Assembly: GCF_900102495.1 (NCBI RefSeq)
Contig: NZ_FMVQ01000003.1
Location: 1 to 64,000 of the forward strand
Source: Nitrosospira sp. Nl5
Lineage (GTDB): Bacteria; Pseudomonadota; Gammaproteobacteria; Burkholderiales; Nitrosomonadaceae
DNA: 64,000 bases
Reading direction: 5' to 3'
Part shown: positions 45,168 through 54,988 of the stretch, piece after piece
Layout of the letters: each line of letters begins with the position of its first letter
Position numbering within the stretch: the first letter of the stretch is position 1
Made by a program: the position numbers and the translations under genes
Notes under the pieces: model-generated
The model's database searches: none
The model's input: the letters and a program-made list of their open reading frames with translations, nothing else
Told to the model about the DNA's origin: nothing

Positions 45168-47012
45168 ATGTGCGGAATAGTCGGTGCGGTAGCCAGAAGT
45201 AACATTGTCCCCACCTTGCTGGAAGGTTTGCGCCGTCTCGAATACCGTGGTTATGATTCAGCGGGGCTGGCGCTGATGAACGGGGGACTGCACCGTCTGC
45301 GCACAACCGGCCGGGTTGCGGAACTCAGCAAACTGGCGGACGAGCAGCATTTTCATGGTGAAGTTGGCATCGCTCACACCCGCTGGGCTACTCACGGCGC
45401 GCCTTCCGAGCGCAACGCTCATCCACATTTTTCCGGTGAAATTTCGAAAGTGGCGGTGGTGCATAATGGCATCATCGAAAATCATGAGGCGCTGCGTCAG
45501 CGCCTGCAGGCTTTAGGGTTTGCATTCGTTTCCGATACGGATACCGAAGTGATCGCTCACCTCATTACATCCAAGCTGAAAGAAAATCCGGATTTATTTG
45601 AAGCAGTATGTCATTCAGTAGCTGAATTACAAGGCGCTTACGCAATCGCCGTCATGGAAGAGTCGCGGCCGGAGCGCATCGTCGTTTCCCGCAACGGTGC
45701 GCCTTTATTGCTGGGGCTGGGTGAATCCGGCAATTATGCCGCCTCCGACGCCTCCGCTTTGTTGCAGGTGACGCGGCACATGATCTATCTGGAAGAAGGC
45801 GACGTGGCCGAGCTGCGCCGCGACGGCTACCGCATTGTCAATCTACGCGACGGTACGCGCAAGGAAGTGGCGCGCCCCGTGCACGAAAGTGAACTGACCA
45901 ACGAAGCGGTGGAAATGGGACCTTATGCCCATTTCATGCAGAAAGAAATATTCGAGCAGCCGGGAGTGGTGGCGAATACGCTGGAAATGGTGCTTAATGC
46001 ATCTTCCATTTCTCCACGATTGTTTGGAAGCGAAGCGGAGAATATCTTTAAAGATACCGACAGCATTCTGATACTCGCCTGCGGCACCAGCTACCATGCG
46101 GGACTGGTTGCCCGCTACTGGCTGGAAACGTTGTCGGGATTACCTTGCAATGTCGAAATCGCCAGTGAATACCGCTACCGTGATCCGGTCGCCAATCCCA
46201 ACGCGCTAGTGGTAGGAATATCCCAATCGGGGGAAACAGCGGACACGCTGGCCGCGCTCAGCTATGCCAAGTTGTTGGGCCATCGTTACAGCCTCGCTAT
46301 CTGCAATGTCGCGGAAAGCGCCCTGGTACGGCAGACGGATCTACGCTTCCTCACCCGTGCCGGGCCGGAAATCGGCGTGGCCTCGACCAAGGCATTCACC
46401 ACGCAGCTGGCTGCGCTGATGCTGCTTACCATGACATTGGCAAAATTGCGCGGCAAACTATCGGGCGAGGGTGAACGTGAGATGATCGCTGCCCTGCGGC
46501 ACTTGCCTGTCGCGCTACAGCACGCGTTGCAGGTGGAACCCCAAGTCAAGGCTTGGGCTGAAGGATTTGCTCAAAAAAACCACGCCTTGTTTCTCGGACG
46601 CGGCATGCATTATCCCATCGCCATGGAAGGCGCGCTCAAGCTCAAGGAGATTTCTTACATCCACGCAGAAGCCTACGCCGCCGGAGAACTGAAACATGGT
46701 CCCCTCGCGCTGGTGGACAAGGACATGCCGGTGGTTGCTATTGCTCCCAACGACGCCCTGCTGGAAAAACTCAAATCCAATCTACAGGAAGTCCGCGCTC
46801 GCGGCGGTGAGCTCTACGTTCTCGCTGATGCCGATTCCCGCATTCAGGAGAGCGAAGGCATTCATGTCATTCGCCTGGCGGAACATGCCGGGCTGCTTAG
46901 CCCCATTCTCCATACTATCCCACTTCAATTGCTCGCCTACCACGTTGCGCTGCAAAAAGGCACCGATGTGGATAAGCCACGGAATCTGGCGAAATCGGTG
47001 ACAGTGGAGTAG
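45168..47012 (+). CDS. glmS: Glutamine-fructose-6-phosphate aminotransferase
   Basis: This 614-residue enzyme makes glucosamine-6-phosphate, the first committed step to UDP-GlcNAc. The start at 45168 gives MCGIVGAV, with the Cys2 glutaminase nucleophile and RBS AGAGGAAA. An N-terminal glutaminase domain ([12 protein letters not shown]) is followed by two SIS domains ([26 protein letters not shown]) and the C-terminus [12 protein letters not shown]. Unlike the three synthase-like proteins in the polysaccharide locus it keeps its Cys2. The gene pair glmU-glmS is transcribed together. Confidence 0.97.
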   Translation: MCGIVGAVARSNIVPTLLEGLRRLEYRGYDSAGLALMNGGLHRLRTTGRVAELSKLADEQHFHGEVGIAHTRWATHGAPSERNAHPHFSGEISKVAVVHNGIIENHEALRQRLQALGFAFVSDTDTEVIAHLITSKLKENPDLFEAVCHSVAELQGAYAIAVMEESRPERIVVSRNGAPLLLGLGESGNYAASDASALLQVTRHMIYLEEGDVAELRRDGYRIVNLRDGTRKEVARPVHESELTNEAVEMGPYAHFMQKEIFEQPGVVANTLEMVLNASSISPRLFGSEAENIFKDTDSILILACGTSYHAGLVARYWLETLSGLPCNVEIASEYRYRDPVANPNALVVGISQSGETADTLAALSYAKLLGHRYSLAICNVAESALVRQTDLRFLTRAGPEIGVASTKAFTTQLAALMLLTMTLAKLRGKLSGEGEREMIAALRHLPVALQHALQVEPQVKAWAEGFAQKNHALFLGRGMHYPIAMEGALKLKEISYIHAEAYAAGELKHGPLALVDKDMPVVAIAPNDALLEKLKSNLQEVRARGGELYVLADADSRIQESEGIHVIRLAEHAGLLSPILHTIPLQLLAYHVALQKGTDVDKPRNLAKSVTVE

Positions 47013-47089
47013 TCAAAAGTAATAAACTTGGATCTGATTTTGATAGAGATGTCAAGCGTCCGAGCATCTAGCTTCGTAATACGACGCCT
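47013..47089. other. Convergent spacer after glmS
   Basis: This 77-bp spacer separates glmS from the leftward TPR lipoprotein gene. I see no strong terminator hairpin. Confidence 0.3.
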
Positions 47090-48811
47090 TTATCTCATCG
47101 ATAGAAACGCCTTGGCATGGGCGAGCTCAGGACGCTCCGTATCACGAGCGATGGTCAAGGCCTGTAGTTTGACGTAGTACTCGCGAGCGACCTGAGGGTT
47201 GCCGGCGGCTTCCGCGGCGCGGGCAGCGCCATAAATGCCACGGAACCGGTTCGGATCCCGCTTTAGGGAGTGCTCAAATTCGGCGAACGCCTGTTTGGGC
47301 CGCCCGAGCGCCAGGAGCATCTCGCCCAGCAACTCGCGCGAGGGCACGACGTTCCCCGGTGTCACAGGGTGCTTGTCGCTCGCCTCTTCGGCTTCCGCGG
47401 CGGCACGCATAAGCTGTAGCGCCTCCTCGTTGCGTTTGTCGGCAAGCGCAATCCACCCATTGACAGCCTTGATCTGGAAGTCGGCTTGGCTCGCCCAGTA
47501 GGCATCCTTAGCCGCGCTCAGCGCCTCCTTGAGCGCCTGCAGTCGGTCCACGTCCCTACGGGCGGCCGCGACGTCGCCGCTACGCGCCGCTCCCAGCCCG
47601 CGGGCGAATACCAGAATACCCTCCGCTTGAGGGAACTTGCTCCAGGTGAGGTCGGACGGGGAGAGAGTCAGCTTCGCGGCTTGCGCCCAGTCGCCGCGCT
47701 CGAGCGCGTAGCGGGCGGGCATGGCGGCGAAGGCATAGGCTGCGACCACATTTTCCACATTCACCTTGCGGATCGCACCGGCCTCGTCCACCAGTTGCTT
47801 CGCCGCCTTGTCCTGTGCCTGCTGGAGCTGGCCGAAAACCATGTAGTCCATTGCATGTAGCGCGTCATAGGCGCCGATGCCCAGCGTCTTTTCCTTCAGC
47901 TCACCCTTGGCGGCGAGATAGGAGGCGCGATTGGCGTCCACCATTTCCTTCCACAGGCCAACACGCGAGAAGATGTGCGAGGGCATGTGCAGTACATGGG
48001 GCACGGTAGGCGCGATGGCGCCGTAGGCACGCGCCGCGGGAAGTCCTTTTTCTGCCAGTTCCGCATAGTCATAGGTATGGATCAGGTAGTGGGCCACACC
48101 GGGATGATGGGGGTACTTCTTGAACAGAGGCTCCAGGATTGCCGCCGCCTTGAGCTGATTTGCGAAGCTCTTGTCCGTGGGCAGCGCCGTAATGTTGAGC
48201 GCCAGCGCGTAGAGGATCTGTGCCTCCTCGTCCTTGGGATACTTCGCCGCCACGCCTTCCATCGCCTTCTCGAAGGCGATGGCGCGAGGCCGAAATTCGG
48301 TGGTCTCCCAGTCCTTGAAGAACGTGCCCAAGGCAGCGATGTAGTCGCGTTCGCGCTCGCTCTTGGCGCCAGCTCGATTCGCCTCCGCCGCAGCCGGGGC
48401 GCCAGCTTTGGAGGCACTCGGATTCGTCGGCCAGGTGAAGGGATTGCCCATGGACACGATGGAAATGCCCCAGTATGCCATGCCGCACTCGGGATCATGC
48501 CGCAGGACTTTGGCGAAGGATGCCTTGGCCGGATCGAACCAGAACGAATGGAACAATGCCATCGCCCGATTGAACTCCTGCTGCGCGGCAACGTTGCATG
48601 AAACGGCAAAATTCAGCTCGCCAAGCTGTTCCAGTCGGGCGGTTCGTGGAGTGCGGTCTGTGTGTATCAGCTCCAACCCGGACGTCGATTGGGACGAAGA
48701 CCGCGCTGCCGGCGCAGACACATGGTCTTGCGTGGCGCATCCGGCAAACAGCAGAGCGCTAGCAATAAGCGCAGCGCGTCCATGTGTGTGAGGGACTAGC
48801 GCTCTTTTCAT
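47090..48811 (-). CDS. TPR lipoprotein
   Basis: This is a 573-residue protein. The N-terminus (ALIASALLFAGCATQ) is a lipoprotein signal with lipobox LFAGC. The rest is helical with many tetratricopeptide-like repeats (NRAMALFHSFWFDPAKASFA, GRPKQAFAEFEHSLKRDPNR). Starting at 48811, AAAGGATC precedes the ATG; the in-frame ATG at 48841 is upstream of the signal. Likely an outer-membrane-anchored scaffold; function unknown. It is leftward and alone, followed by a gap to the macB-like gene. Confidence 0.75.
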   Translation of the reverse strand: MKRALVPHTHGRAALIASALLFAGCATQDHVSAPAARSSSQSTSGLELIHTDRTPRTARLEQLGELNFAVSCNVAAQQEFNRAMALFHSFWFDPAKASFAKVLRHDPECGMAYWGISIVSMGNPFTWPTNPSASKAGAPAAAEANRAGAKSERERDYIAALGTFFKDWETTEFRPRAIAFEKAMEGVAAKYPKDEEAQILYALALNITALPTDKSFANQLKAAAILEPLFKKYPHHPGVAHYLIHTYDYAELAEKGLPAARAYGAIAPTVPHVLHMPSHIFSRVGLWKEMVDANRASYLAAKGELKEKTLGIGAYDALHAMDYMVFGQLQQAQDKAAKQLVDEAGAIRKVNVENVVAAYAFAAMPARYALERGDWAQAAKLTLSPSDLTWSKFPQAEGILVFARGLGAARSGDVAAARRDVDRLQALKEALSAAKDAYWASQADFQIKAVNGWIALADKRNEEALQLMRAAAEAEEASDKHPVTPGNVVPSRELLGEMLLALGRPKQAFAEFEHSLKRDPNRFRGIYGAARAAEAAGNPQVAREYYVKLQALTIARDTERPELAHAKAFLSMR

Positions 48812-48841
48812 GGCGGATCCTTTCGTTATTGGTTGAGTCAA

Positions 48842-49053
48842 GATGCGTGAAACGGTCCCGAAAAGGCAGGGTAGCAGCGTGTAGTAAAGGTCATGCGTGT
48901 AACCGCATTTTCTTTGCCGCGATTGCTACAACTATGCCGGAGATCGAGCGCCTGTCCCAGCATAAAAAGTCCTGCACTTAACCCAAGATTAATACTGTCT
49001 GGCAAAACTATCTTACCTAATACAAAGTGGGCTGTTAAGTTGCACTGATGGCG
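48842..49053. other. Intergenic spacer
   Basis: This is 212 bp between two leftward genes, with no gene, clear hairpin or promoter supported. Confidence 0.3.
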
Positions 49054-50277
49054 TTATTCATACCGCAACGCCTCCACTGGTTTCAAAGCGGCTGCCTTTT
49101 TCGCCGGATAAAACCCGAAAAATATCCCCACTGCGGAGGCGAAGGCGAACGCCAGGGCAACCATGCCAAATGTGATTACCACCACCATATCAGCTGCGCG
49201 GCTCACTGCCCACGCGCCGCCGATGCCGATTGCGATGCCCGCCAGCCCCCCCAGGATGCAGATCACCAGTGCTTCCAGCAAAAATTGTGTGAGGATGGCG
49301 CGGCGGTTTGCGCCGATGGCCATGCGGATGCCGATCTCCCGGGTACGTTCCGTTACCGATACCAGCATGATATTCATGATGCCAATGCCCCCGACCAGCA
49401 GCGATACCGAGGCGATTGCACCGAGCATCAACGACATGACCTTGGCGGCACCGGTTGCAACGGCGGCAAGTGCCGCCAGGTTGCGCACGGTGAAATCGTT
49501 TTCCATGCCTTCCGCGATACGATGGCGCTGAAGCAACAGACGGTTAATCTCGATTTCCGCTTCTTCCATCACTTCCGCCGACCGGGCTTGTACCATCATG
49601 AACTGTATTGATCCTGGAAACTGGGTGCCGAAAATCTGGCGCTGCCCGGTTGTAACGGGAACGAAAACGCTATCGTCCTGATCGCGTCCATCCAGGCTCT
49701 GCCCCTTCGCTACCAGCACACCGGCGACCTGAAAGGGGCTGTTCTTGATACGTACGATTTTGCCCGTCGGGTCTTCCTCGCCAAACAGGTTTTTTGCGGT
49801 AGTGGAACCGAGAATTGCCACGCGAGCGGCAGCCCTCAGATTGGCATCGGAAAAAATCTCGCCGCTTTCCATCGCCCAATCCCGCACCTCAAAATAATCG
49901 GGCGTGACGCCGGTAACCACGGTGCTCCAGTTATTGGCGCCATAATTCAGTTGCGCGGTGCCGGTGATAAGCGGGACGGTCGTCTTGATGGAGGGCAGGC
50001 CGGCGATGGCCTGTGCATCGCTGATCGTCAGGGTTTGCACGCTGCCGCTGCCGGAACGCAAAGCGCCGGAAGAAGTGGCGCCTGGTAACACAATAAACAG
50101 ATTACTGCCCATCGAGGCGATAGCCTGGTTGACCGTTGTCTGGGCGCCTTGACCGATAGCGAGCATCAACACTACCGCCGCGACGCCAATGATCATGCCG
50201 AGCATGGTCAATCCGGTGCGCAGGCGATTGAGCCGTAACGCCCGTAGCGCTTCGCCGATGATGGCAAAGAAGTTCAT
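49054..50277 (-). CDS. MacB-type ABC transporter permease
   Basis: This 407-residue permease has one N-terminal membrane helix (RTGLTMLGMIIGVAAVVLML), a large periplasmic MacB_PCD domain and three C-terminal helices with the FtsX signature (for example MNIMLVSVTERTREIGIRMA). It pairs with the ATPase just upstream (ATGA overlap 50274-50277) and the MacA-like adaptor at 51285. MacAB-type systems export peptides, lipoproteins or macrolides with an outer-membrane channel. Here permease and ATPase are separate polypeptides, unlike E. coli MacB. Confidence 0.88.
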   Translation of the reverse strand: MNFFAIIGEALRALRLNRLRTGLTMLGMIIGVAAVVLMLAIGQGAQTTVNQAIASMGSNLFIVLPGATSSGALRSGSGSVQTLTISDAQAIAGLPSIKTTVPLITGTAQLNYGANNWSTVVTGVTPDYFEVRDWAMESGEIFSDANLRAAARVAILGSTTAKNLFGEEDPTGKIVRIKNSPFQVAGVLVAKGQSLDGRDQDDSVFVPVTTGQRQIFGTQFPGSIQFMMVQARSAEVMEEAEIEINRLLLQRHRIAEGMENDFTVRNLAALAAVATGAAKVMSLMLGAIASVSLLVGGIGIMNIMLVSVTERTREIGIRMAIGANRRAILTQFLLEALVICILGGLAGIAIGIGGAWAVSRAADMVVVITFGMVALAFAFASAVGIFFGFYPAKKAAALKPVEALRYE

Positions 50278-51008
50278 GCGGGTACTTCGTCATCGTGCAC
50301 CACTCGCCCATCCTTGACGCGAACCAGCCGCCGGGTGCAGGCGGCGATATCATCCTCATGCGTCACGAGCACGATGGTGATGCCTTGCTCGCGATTCAGT
50401 TGCTGAAAAATCGTCATGATCTCACCGCTGGTTTGGGTGTCGAGATTCCCGGTAGGCTCATCCGCAAGGATAAGCTGCGGATTATTGACCAGTGCGCGGC
50501 TGATGGCGACGCGCTGCTGCTGTCCGCCGGAAAGCTGATTGGGCTGATACGCGGCGAATTTCCCCAAGCCGGTCTGCTGCAATCGTTCGAGCGCACGCTT
50601 ACGGCTTTCCGAACGGCTTACGCCGGCATAGAGTAGCGGCGCCGCAACGTTATCCAGCGCTGTCATGCGTTTCAGCAGGTTGAACCCCTGAAATACGAAA
50701 CCGATATTTCGATTCCGCACGCGCGCAAGTTCATCGTCCGAAAGCTTTGCGATATCGCGGCCGTTAAGCCAATAGCTGCCGCTGGTGGGCGTATCGAGGC
50801 ACCCGAGTATATTCATCAGAGTGGACTTGCCTGAGCCCGAGTGTCCCATGATAGCGACGAATTCGCCGCGATTGATAGTGAGGCTGACATCGAATAGAAC
50901 TTGGCTGTTGACCGTCCCATTGCCGCCATTCTCCAGGCTATAAATTTTGCAAAGATTCTCTACCTTGATCAGCGGTTCACTGGACGCATGATGCCGAAGC
51001 GGTGTCAT
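50274..51008 (-). CDS. MacB-type ABC transporter ATP-binding protein
   Basis: This 244-residue ATPase has Walker [13 protein letters not shown], the signature [14 protein letters not shown], Walker [10 protein letters not shown], and an H-loop in VTHEDD. It powers the permease encoded 4 bp downstream. I chose the ATG at 51008 ([16 protein letters not shown]). The frame stays open through the inserted element to 51263, but nothing there looks like an ATPase. No good RBS is visible, because element family B ends 2 bp upstream. Confidence 0.86.
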   Translation of the reverse strand: MTPLRHHASSEPLIKVENLCKIYSLENGGNGTVNSQVLFDVSLTINRGEFVAIMGHSGSGKSTLMNILGCLDTPTSGSYWLNGRDIAKLSDDELARVRNRNIGFVFQGFNLLKRMTALDNVAAPLLYAGVSRSESRKRALERLQQTGLGKFAAYQPNQLSGGQQQRVAISRALVNNPQLILADEPTGNLDTQTSGEIMTIFQQLNREQGITIVLVTHEDDIAACTRRLVRVKDGRVVHDDEVPA

Positions 51009-51010
51009 TG

Positions 51011-51286
51011 AGGAATCTCTGAATAAGTCTTGCATGGGCGCGACGGCGGGTTTGCGGGATGGAATGCGCGAAAGGCGAGGACGTGAATGGCCATTCCCTT
51101 CGCTATGAGCCTGACAACGCAGACCGCCCGCAAGGCCGCCGTCCCTTTGGGTTACTGGCAAAATCGGGCGCTCACTGCGTGGCACTCCTTGGCATCGTAG
51201 ACTAGCTACGACCTGCGTCGTGCGCCTTCTGATCATCCCGATTTTACCAGCAACGCGCTCCACGAAGGACTTGTTCAGAGGTTCCT
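51011..51286. mobile_element. Family B MITE-like element in macAB operon (276 bp)
   Basis: The ends are inverted repeats: AGGAATCTCTGAATAAGTC at 51011-51029 and GACTTGTTCAGAGGTTCCT at 51268-51286, matching at 17 of 19 positions. The interior encodes no transposase. The right end overlaps the stop codon of the MacA-like gene (51285-51287), and the left end lies 2 bp from the ATPase start codon. I see no clear target duplication. It sits entirely between macA and macB ATPase, so it may carry or block transcription between them. Confidence 0.65.
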
Positions 51287-52433
51287 AGAACATTCTGAAT
51301 CTGAGTTTACTGCCGGATTTTTCCTTGTCGACGATTTCGCGAGTGATCAGTTTATCGCCTTCCTTGATTTCACCTTGCAGGATTTCGGTAAAGTTGTTAT
51401 CGGCAATGCCAGTTTTGACGCTGATGGGAATGGGCTTGCCCGCTTCCAGCCGGTAGACCACACGCTTACCCGGCTGCCCGGCAGCCGTCGTTGCTGAATT
51501 CGTATCGGCCTCCGGTGGCTTATAGCGCAGCGCAGCGTTGGGAACCCGCAATACATCTTTTTTATGCTTGACGGTGAAGCGCACATTGGCGGTCATGCCA
51601 GGAAGCAATACCCCATCGTCGTTGGTCACTGCAACCACGACATTGTATGAAACGACATTATGCTGAATTGTGGGATTGAGGCGCACCTGTTTTACCGTAC
51701 CCGTAAACTCCCGCTCCTGAAAAGCATCCACCGTGAAACTTACCGGTTGGCCGAGATGCAGCTGGCCGATGTCAGCCTCCGCCACGTTGGTATCGATCTG
51801 CATGTGGCGCAAATCCTTTGCAATCTGAAACAAGGTAGGCGTCTGGAAGCTGGCGGCCACAGTCTGCCCAATATCAACGTTGCGCGCGATGACAACGCCG
51901 GAAATGGGTGAACGGATCACACTGTAATTGAGATTGGTACGGTCCCGCGCTAGCTGGGCCTCGCTTACCGCTAGCTGGGCGCGAGCTGTTTCCAGCTGTT
52001 GTTCGACCGCGTCCAGCGCTTCGGGAGAAATAAAACCCTGTTCCACAAGGGCGCGGTTACGGGTCATTTTGTTGTTTGCCAGTTTCAGGGCAGTTCGGGC
52101 ATTTACCACATTGGCCTGTGCCTGCTGCAATTGGGCCTGAAACAGCGCCGGATCAAGTTCCGCCAGTATATGCCCCGCTTCGACCCGGTCATTGAAGTCG
52201 GCAAGCAGCTTGAACACGGTGCCTGATACCTGGGTACCGACATTCACCAGCACGACGGGGTTGAGCGTGCCGTTGGCCGAAATGTTTTGTACAACCTCTC
52301 CGTGGTCGGCTGCCTGGGTTTTGTAGTGTTCCTGCCCGGGTTCCGTTCCTGCCTTCCAGTACCACACGCCAACCGCGGCCAACAGCAGCGCTGCGACTAC
52401 CGTATACAGCCTCATGCGCGGGTTAAACGTCAT
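51285..52433 (-). CDS. MacA-type periplasmic adaptor (RND/ABC membrane fusion protein)
   Basis: This is a 382-residue adaptor. An N-terminal membrane anchor (YTVVAALLLAAVGVWYW) comes first. The lipoyl halves (SANGTLNPVVLVNVGTQVSG and YSVIRSPISGVVIARNVDIG) flank a coiled coil of about 70 residues, followed by the beta-barrel domain. It bridges the MacB-like permease to an outer-membrane channel. The stop codon TAG (51285-51287) lies within the terminal repeat of a family B element, so the last residues may be altered by the insertion. Confidence 0.88.
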   Translation of the reverse strand: MTFNPRMRLYTVVAALLLAAVGVWYWKAGTEPGQEHYKTQAADHGEVVQNISANGTLNPVVLVNVGTQVSGTVFKLLADFNDRVEAGHILAELDPALFQAQLQQAQANVVNARTALKLANNKMTRNRALVEQGFISPEALDAVEQQLETARAQLAVSEAQLARDRTNLNYSVIRSPISGVVIARNVDIGQTVAASFQTPTLFQIAKDLRHMQIDTNVAEADIGQLHLGQPVSFTVDAFQEREFTGTVKQVRLNPTIQHNVVSYNVVVAVTNDDGVLLPGMTANVRFTVKHKKDVLRVPNAALRYKPPEADTNSATTAAGQPGKRVVYRLEAGKPIPISVKTGIADNNFTEILQGEIKEGDKLITREIVDKEKSGSKLRFRMF

Positions 52434-52635
52434 ACCTGACCAAAGGAACTGGGGGACATCCGGCGCCGGGCGGTAAAAAATGAAAGCCGGATATTACCTG
52501 AATATGGGGAGCTTATAAGGGAGTTTATAAAATCATGCTGCAGGGTAGGAAAACCTGGCCCTGGATAGACACCGGCCAGATCGCATTTGTTGTCGCCCCT
52601 TTCCCGGAAGACAGCGATCAATGCGTTACCGAACT
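52434..52635. other. Intergenic spacer
   Basis: These 202 bp between the MacA-like gene and the M48 metalloprotease gene hold no gene. The promoter of macA is probably here but is not clear. Confidence 0.3.
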
Positions 52636-54345
52636 TCAATTCTCTTTTTTCTCATCGGCGGCCAGTACGCGTAATTCCTTAAGGCGCGCCTCCGCGCTGG
52701 ATTTCTGGTAGAAGTCCCCGTCGTCGCCTCTCAAAGCAATCTGCAGCTGTTCAATGGCAGCGTGGATTTTCCCCTGCCGCGTGTAGACTTCCGCTTGCGC
52801 GCGATGCTGCATCATCATATCCCCAAGCGCTCCATAGCTTTGCGCCTGCAGCCGGTAAAGGCGTATGTCATTGGGCGTAAACTGCAGTTGCTGACTAACA
52901 AATTTGAGCGCCGCATCGGCGTTATTGCCGCGTAGCAGCGCATCGGCATAGTCATAGATTAATGCCCGGTGCTGTGGATATATTCGTAGCGCAGCTTTAT
53001 AAATATCGAGGGCTTCCGCGTATTGTCCCACTGCAAGTTTGACGCGGGCCGCAAGGGTCTCAATCATTGCGCTTGGCTGCGGCGTTTTACGCGTAATCTG
53101 GATCGTCGCGCCAAGCCGATGATTTTCCACTGTTTCATCCGTGTCAGCGGGTTTGTATTTTAATGGGCGCTGCCGAGGCGCCAGCCGTGGCGCAGCTTTG
53201 TAAATGTCGAGAGCTTCAGCAGGTTGTCCCATAGCGAGCCTCGCACGCGCCGCAAGAGTCTCAATCATGGCGGCTGGCAGGGGGGTCCGATGTGCAATCC
53301 GCGGGGTTGCATCCAGGTGCGGATGCTCCAACGCCTCATCGGCGTCGGACTGCAAATCTTCATACAGTTGCGCTAATTCTTTATCCGCGCGTACGTACTT
53401 TCGGTCCCGCAACAAGGCATTGATTAGTCCGTAGCGCTCCACGGCTTCATTGCTATAACGTTTATCCTGCAACACGGAGTCAAAATGTTCTACCGCCTCC
53501 CTTGGACTCTCCAGCGAAGCGCGCAGCTTGGCTCGCACCAATTGGAAATCGAGGCTGTCGGGAATTTGCCGGTAAGGGATATCATGAATGCGGCTCTCAA
53601 TATCCGCGATGCGCTCATAAGTGATTGGGTGGGTACGCAAATATGAAGGTGCGCCATTCTCCCGGAATCGTCCAGCCCTTTGCAGACGTTCGAAAAACGT
53701 CGACATCCCGTGCGGGTCAAGACCGGCACTCATCAGAATGCTCAAGCCGATACGATCGGCCTCTTTCTCATGGGCGCGGGTAAAATCCAATTGCGACTGA
53801 ATTCGATGGGCCTGCGAGCCAACAAGAATAGCCTGTCCCGCCTGGGGGTTTGAACGCGAAGCCAGGATCGCCAACGCTGCCGCCACCAGGGAAGTCAGCA
53901 TGCTGTATTTTTGTCCCGAGATCATGCGCGCGAGATGTTTCTGGGTGACGTGCGCAATTTCGTGCGCCATGACGCCCGCCAGTTCCGATTCCGCTTGCGC
54001 AGTCAGGATAAGCCCGCTATTGAAGCCCATGAAGCCGCCGGGCAGCGCAAACGCGTTGATCGTGGAATCTTGCAGGGCAAAGAACTCGAACTCCTGATCG
54101 GGATGGGCCTCGTCCGAACTGAGAATCAACCGATTGCCGAGATTGGTGAGATAACCGGCGATTTCCGCATCGTCGAGATATGCCGGATCAGCGCGAATCT
54201 CGGACATGATTTGCAAGCCCAGTTCCCGCTCCTGGCGCGGCGAAATGGTCGCCTGCGATACGTCGCCCAGATTAGGCAGTTCTCCAGCAAAGCCGTTTGC
54301 CGTAAACAGCATTGGCAGAATAGCCGTCAAATAGCGAAATTTCAT
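52636..54345 (-). CDS. M48 metalloprotease with TPR domain (BepA/YfgC-like)
   Basis: This 569-residue protein has a Sec signal (YLTAILPMLFTANGFAGE) and an M48 peptidase domain with the zinc motif HEIAH near residues 126-130 and the downstream Glu ligand in EKEADRIGLSIL. C-terminal TPRs follow. It should act in the periplasm on outer-membrane protein quality control, as BepA does. The start at 54345 is chosen because the signal peptide begins there. A block of about 48 residues in the TPR part is duplicated (near 352-399 and 418-465), making it longer than usual family members. Confidence 0.86.
   Translation of the reverse strand: MKFRYLTAILPMLFTANGFAGELPNLGDVSQATISPRQERELGLQIMSEIRADPAYLDDAEIAGYLTNLGNRLILSSDEAHPDQEFEFFALQDSTINAFALPGGFMGFNSGLILTAQAESELAGVMAHEIAHVTQKHLARMISGQKYSMLTSLVAAALAILASRSNPQAGQAILVGSQAHRIQSQLDFTRAHEKEADRIGLSILMSAGLDPHGMSTFFERLQRAGRFRENGAPSYLRTHPITYERIADIESRIHDIPYRQIPDSLDFQLVRAKLRASLESPREAVEHFDSVLQDKRYSNEAVERYGLINALLRDRKYVRADKELAQLYEDLQSDADEALEHPHLDATPRIAHRTPLPAAMIETLAARARLAMGQPAEALDIYKAAPRLAPRQRPLKYKPADTDETVENHRLGATIQITRKTPQPSAMIETLAARVKLAVGQYAEALDIYKAALRIYPQHRALIYDYADALLRGNNADAALKFVSQQLQFTPNDIRLYRLQAQSYGALGDMMMQHRAQAEVYTRQGKIHAAIEQLQIALRGDDGDFYQKSSAEARLKELRVLAADEKKEN
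53100..53300 (-). repeat. Internal duplication in M48/TPR gene
   Basis: Two similar segments of about 145 bp sit about 200 bp apart (near 52950-53095 and 53150-53295). They encode MIETLAARARLAMGQPAEAL and MIETLAARVKLAVGQYAEAL, each preceded by TP-P-AM and followed by DIYKAA. It is an in-frame tandem duplication within the TPR region. Confidence 0.65.
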
Positions 54346-54530
54346 GTGGATAAGATAGCTGTTCGCAGGCGAAGTTCCACCGTGCGTGCGACGACAGACC
54401 CTGGAATGGGAAATATGGATTATTTGTGGATGCGATGCCGCGCCATACGCGATCAACGCGATATAAAAAGGAGGCCGATTTACGAACGCACCTCAGGCCG
54501 GTTGTTGTATGGGGAAATAGATATGTGCGG

Positions 54531-54952
<422 letters not shown>

Positions 54953-54988
54953 CGAGGTTCTAAAGGCTTTAATCCCGGTTCACGGCTA

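Noticed and set aside
51011-51263. Long in-frame extension upstream of the ABC ATPase start
   Set aside because: The extra 85 codons fall within the inserted inverted-repeat element and show no protein-like composition.
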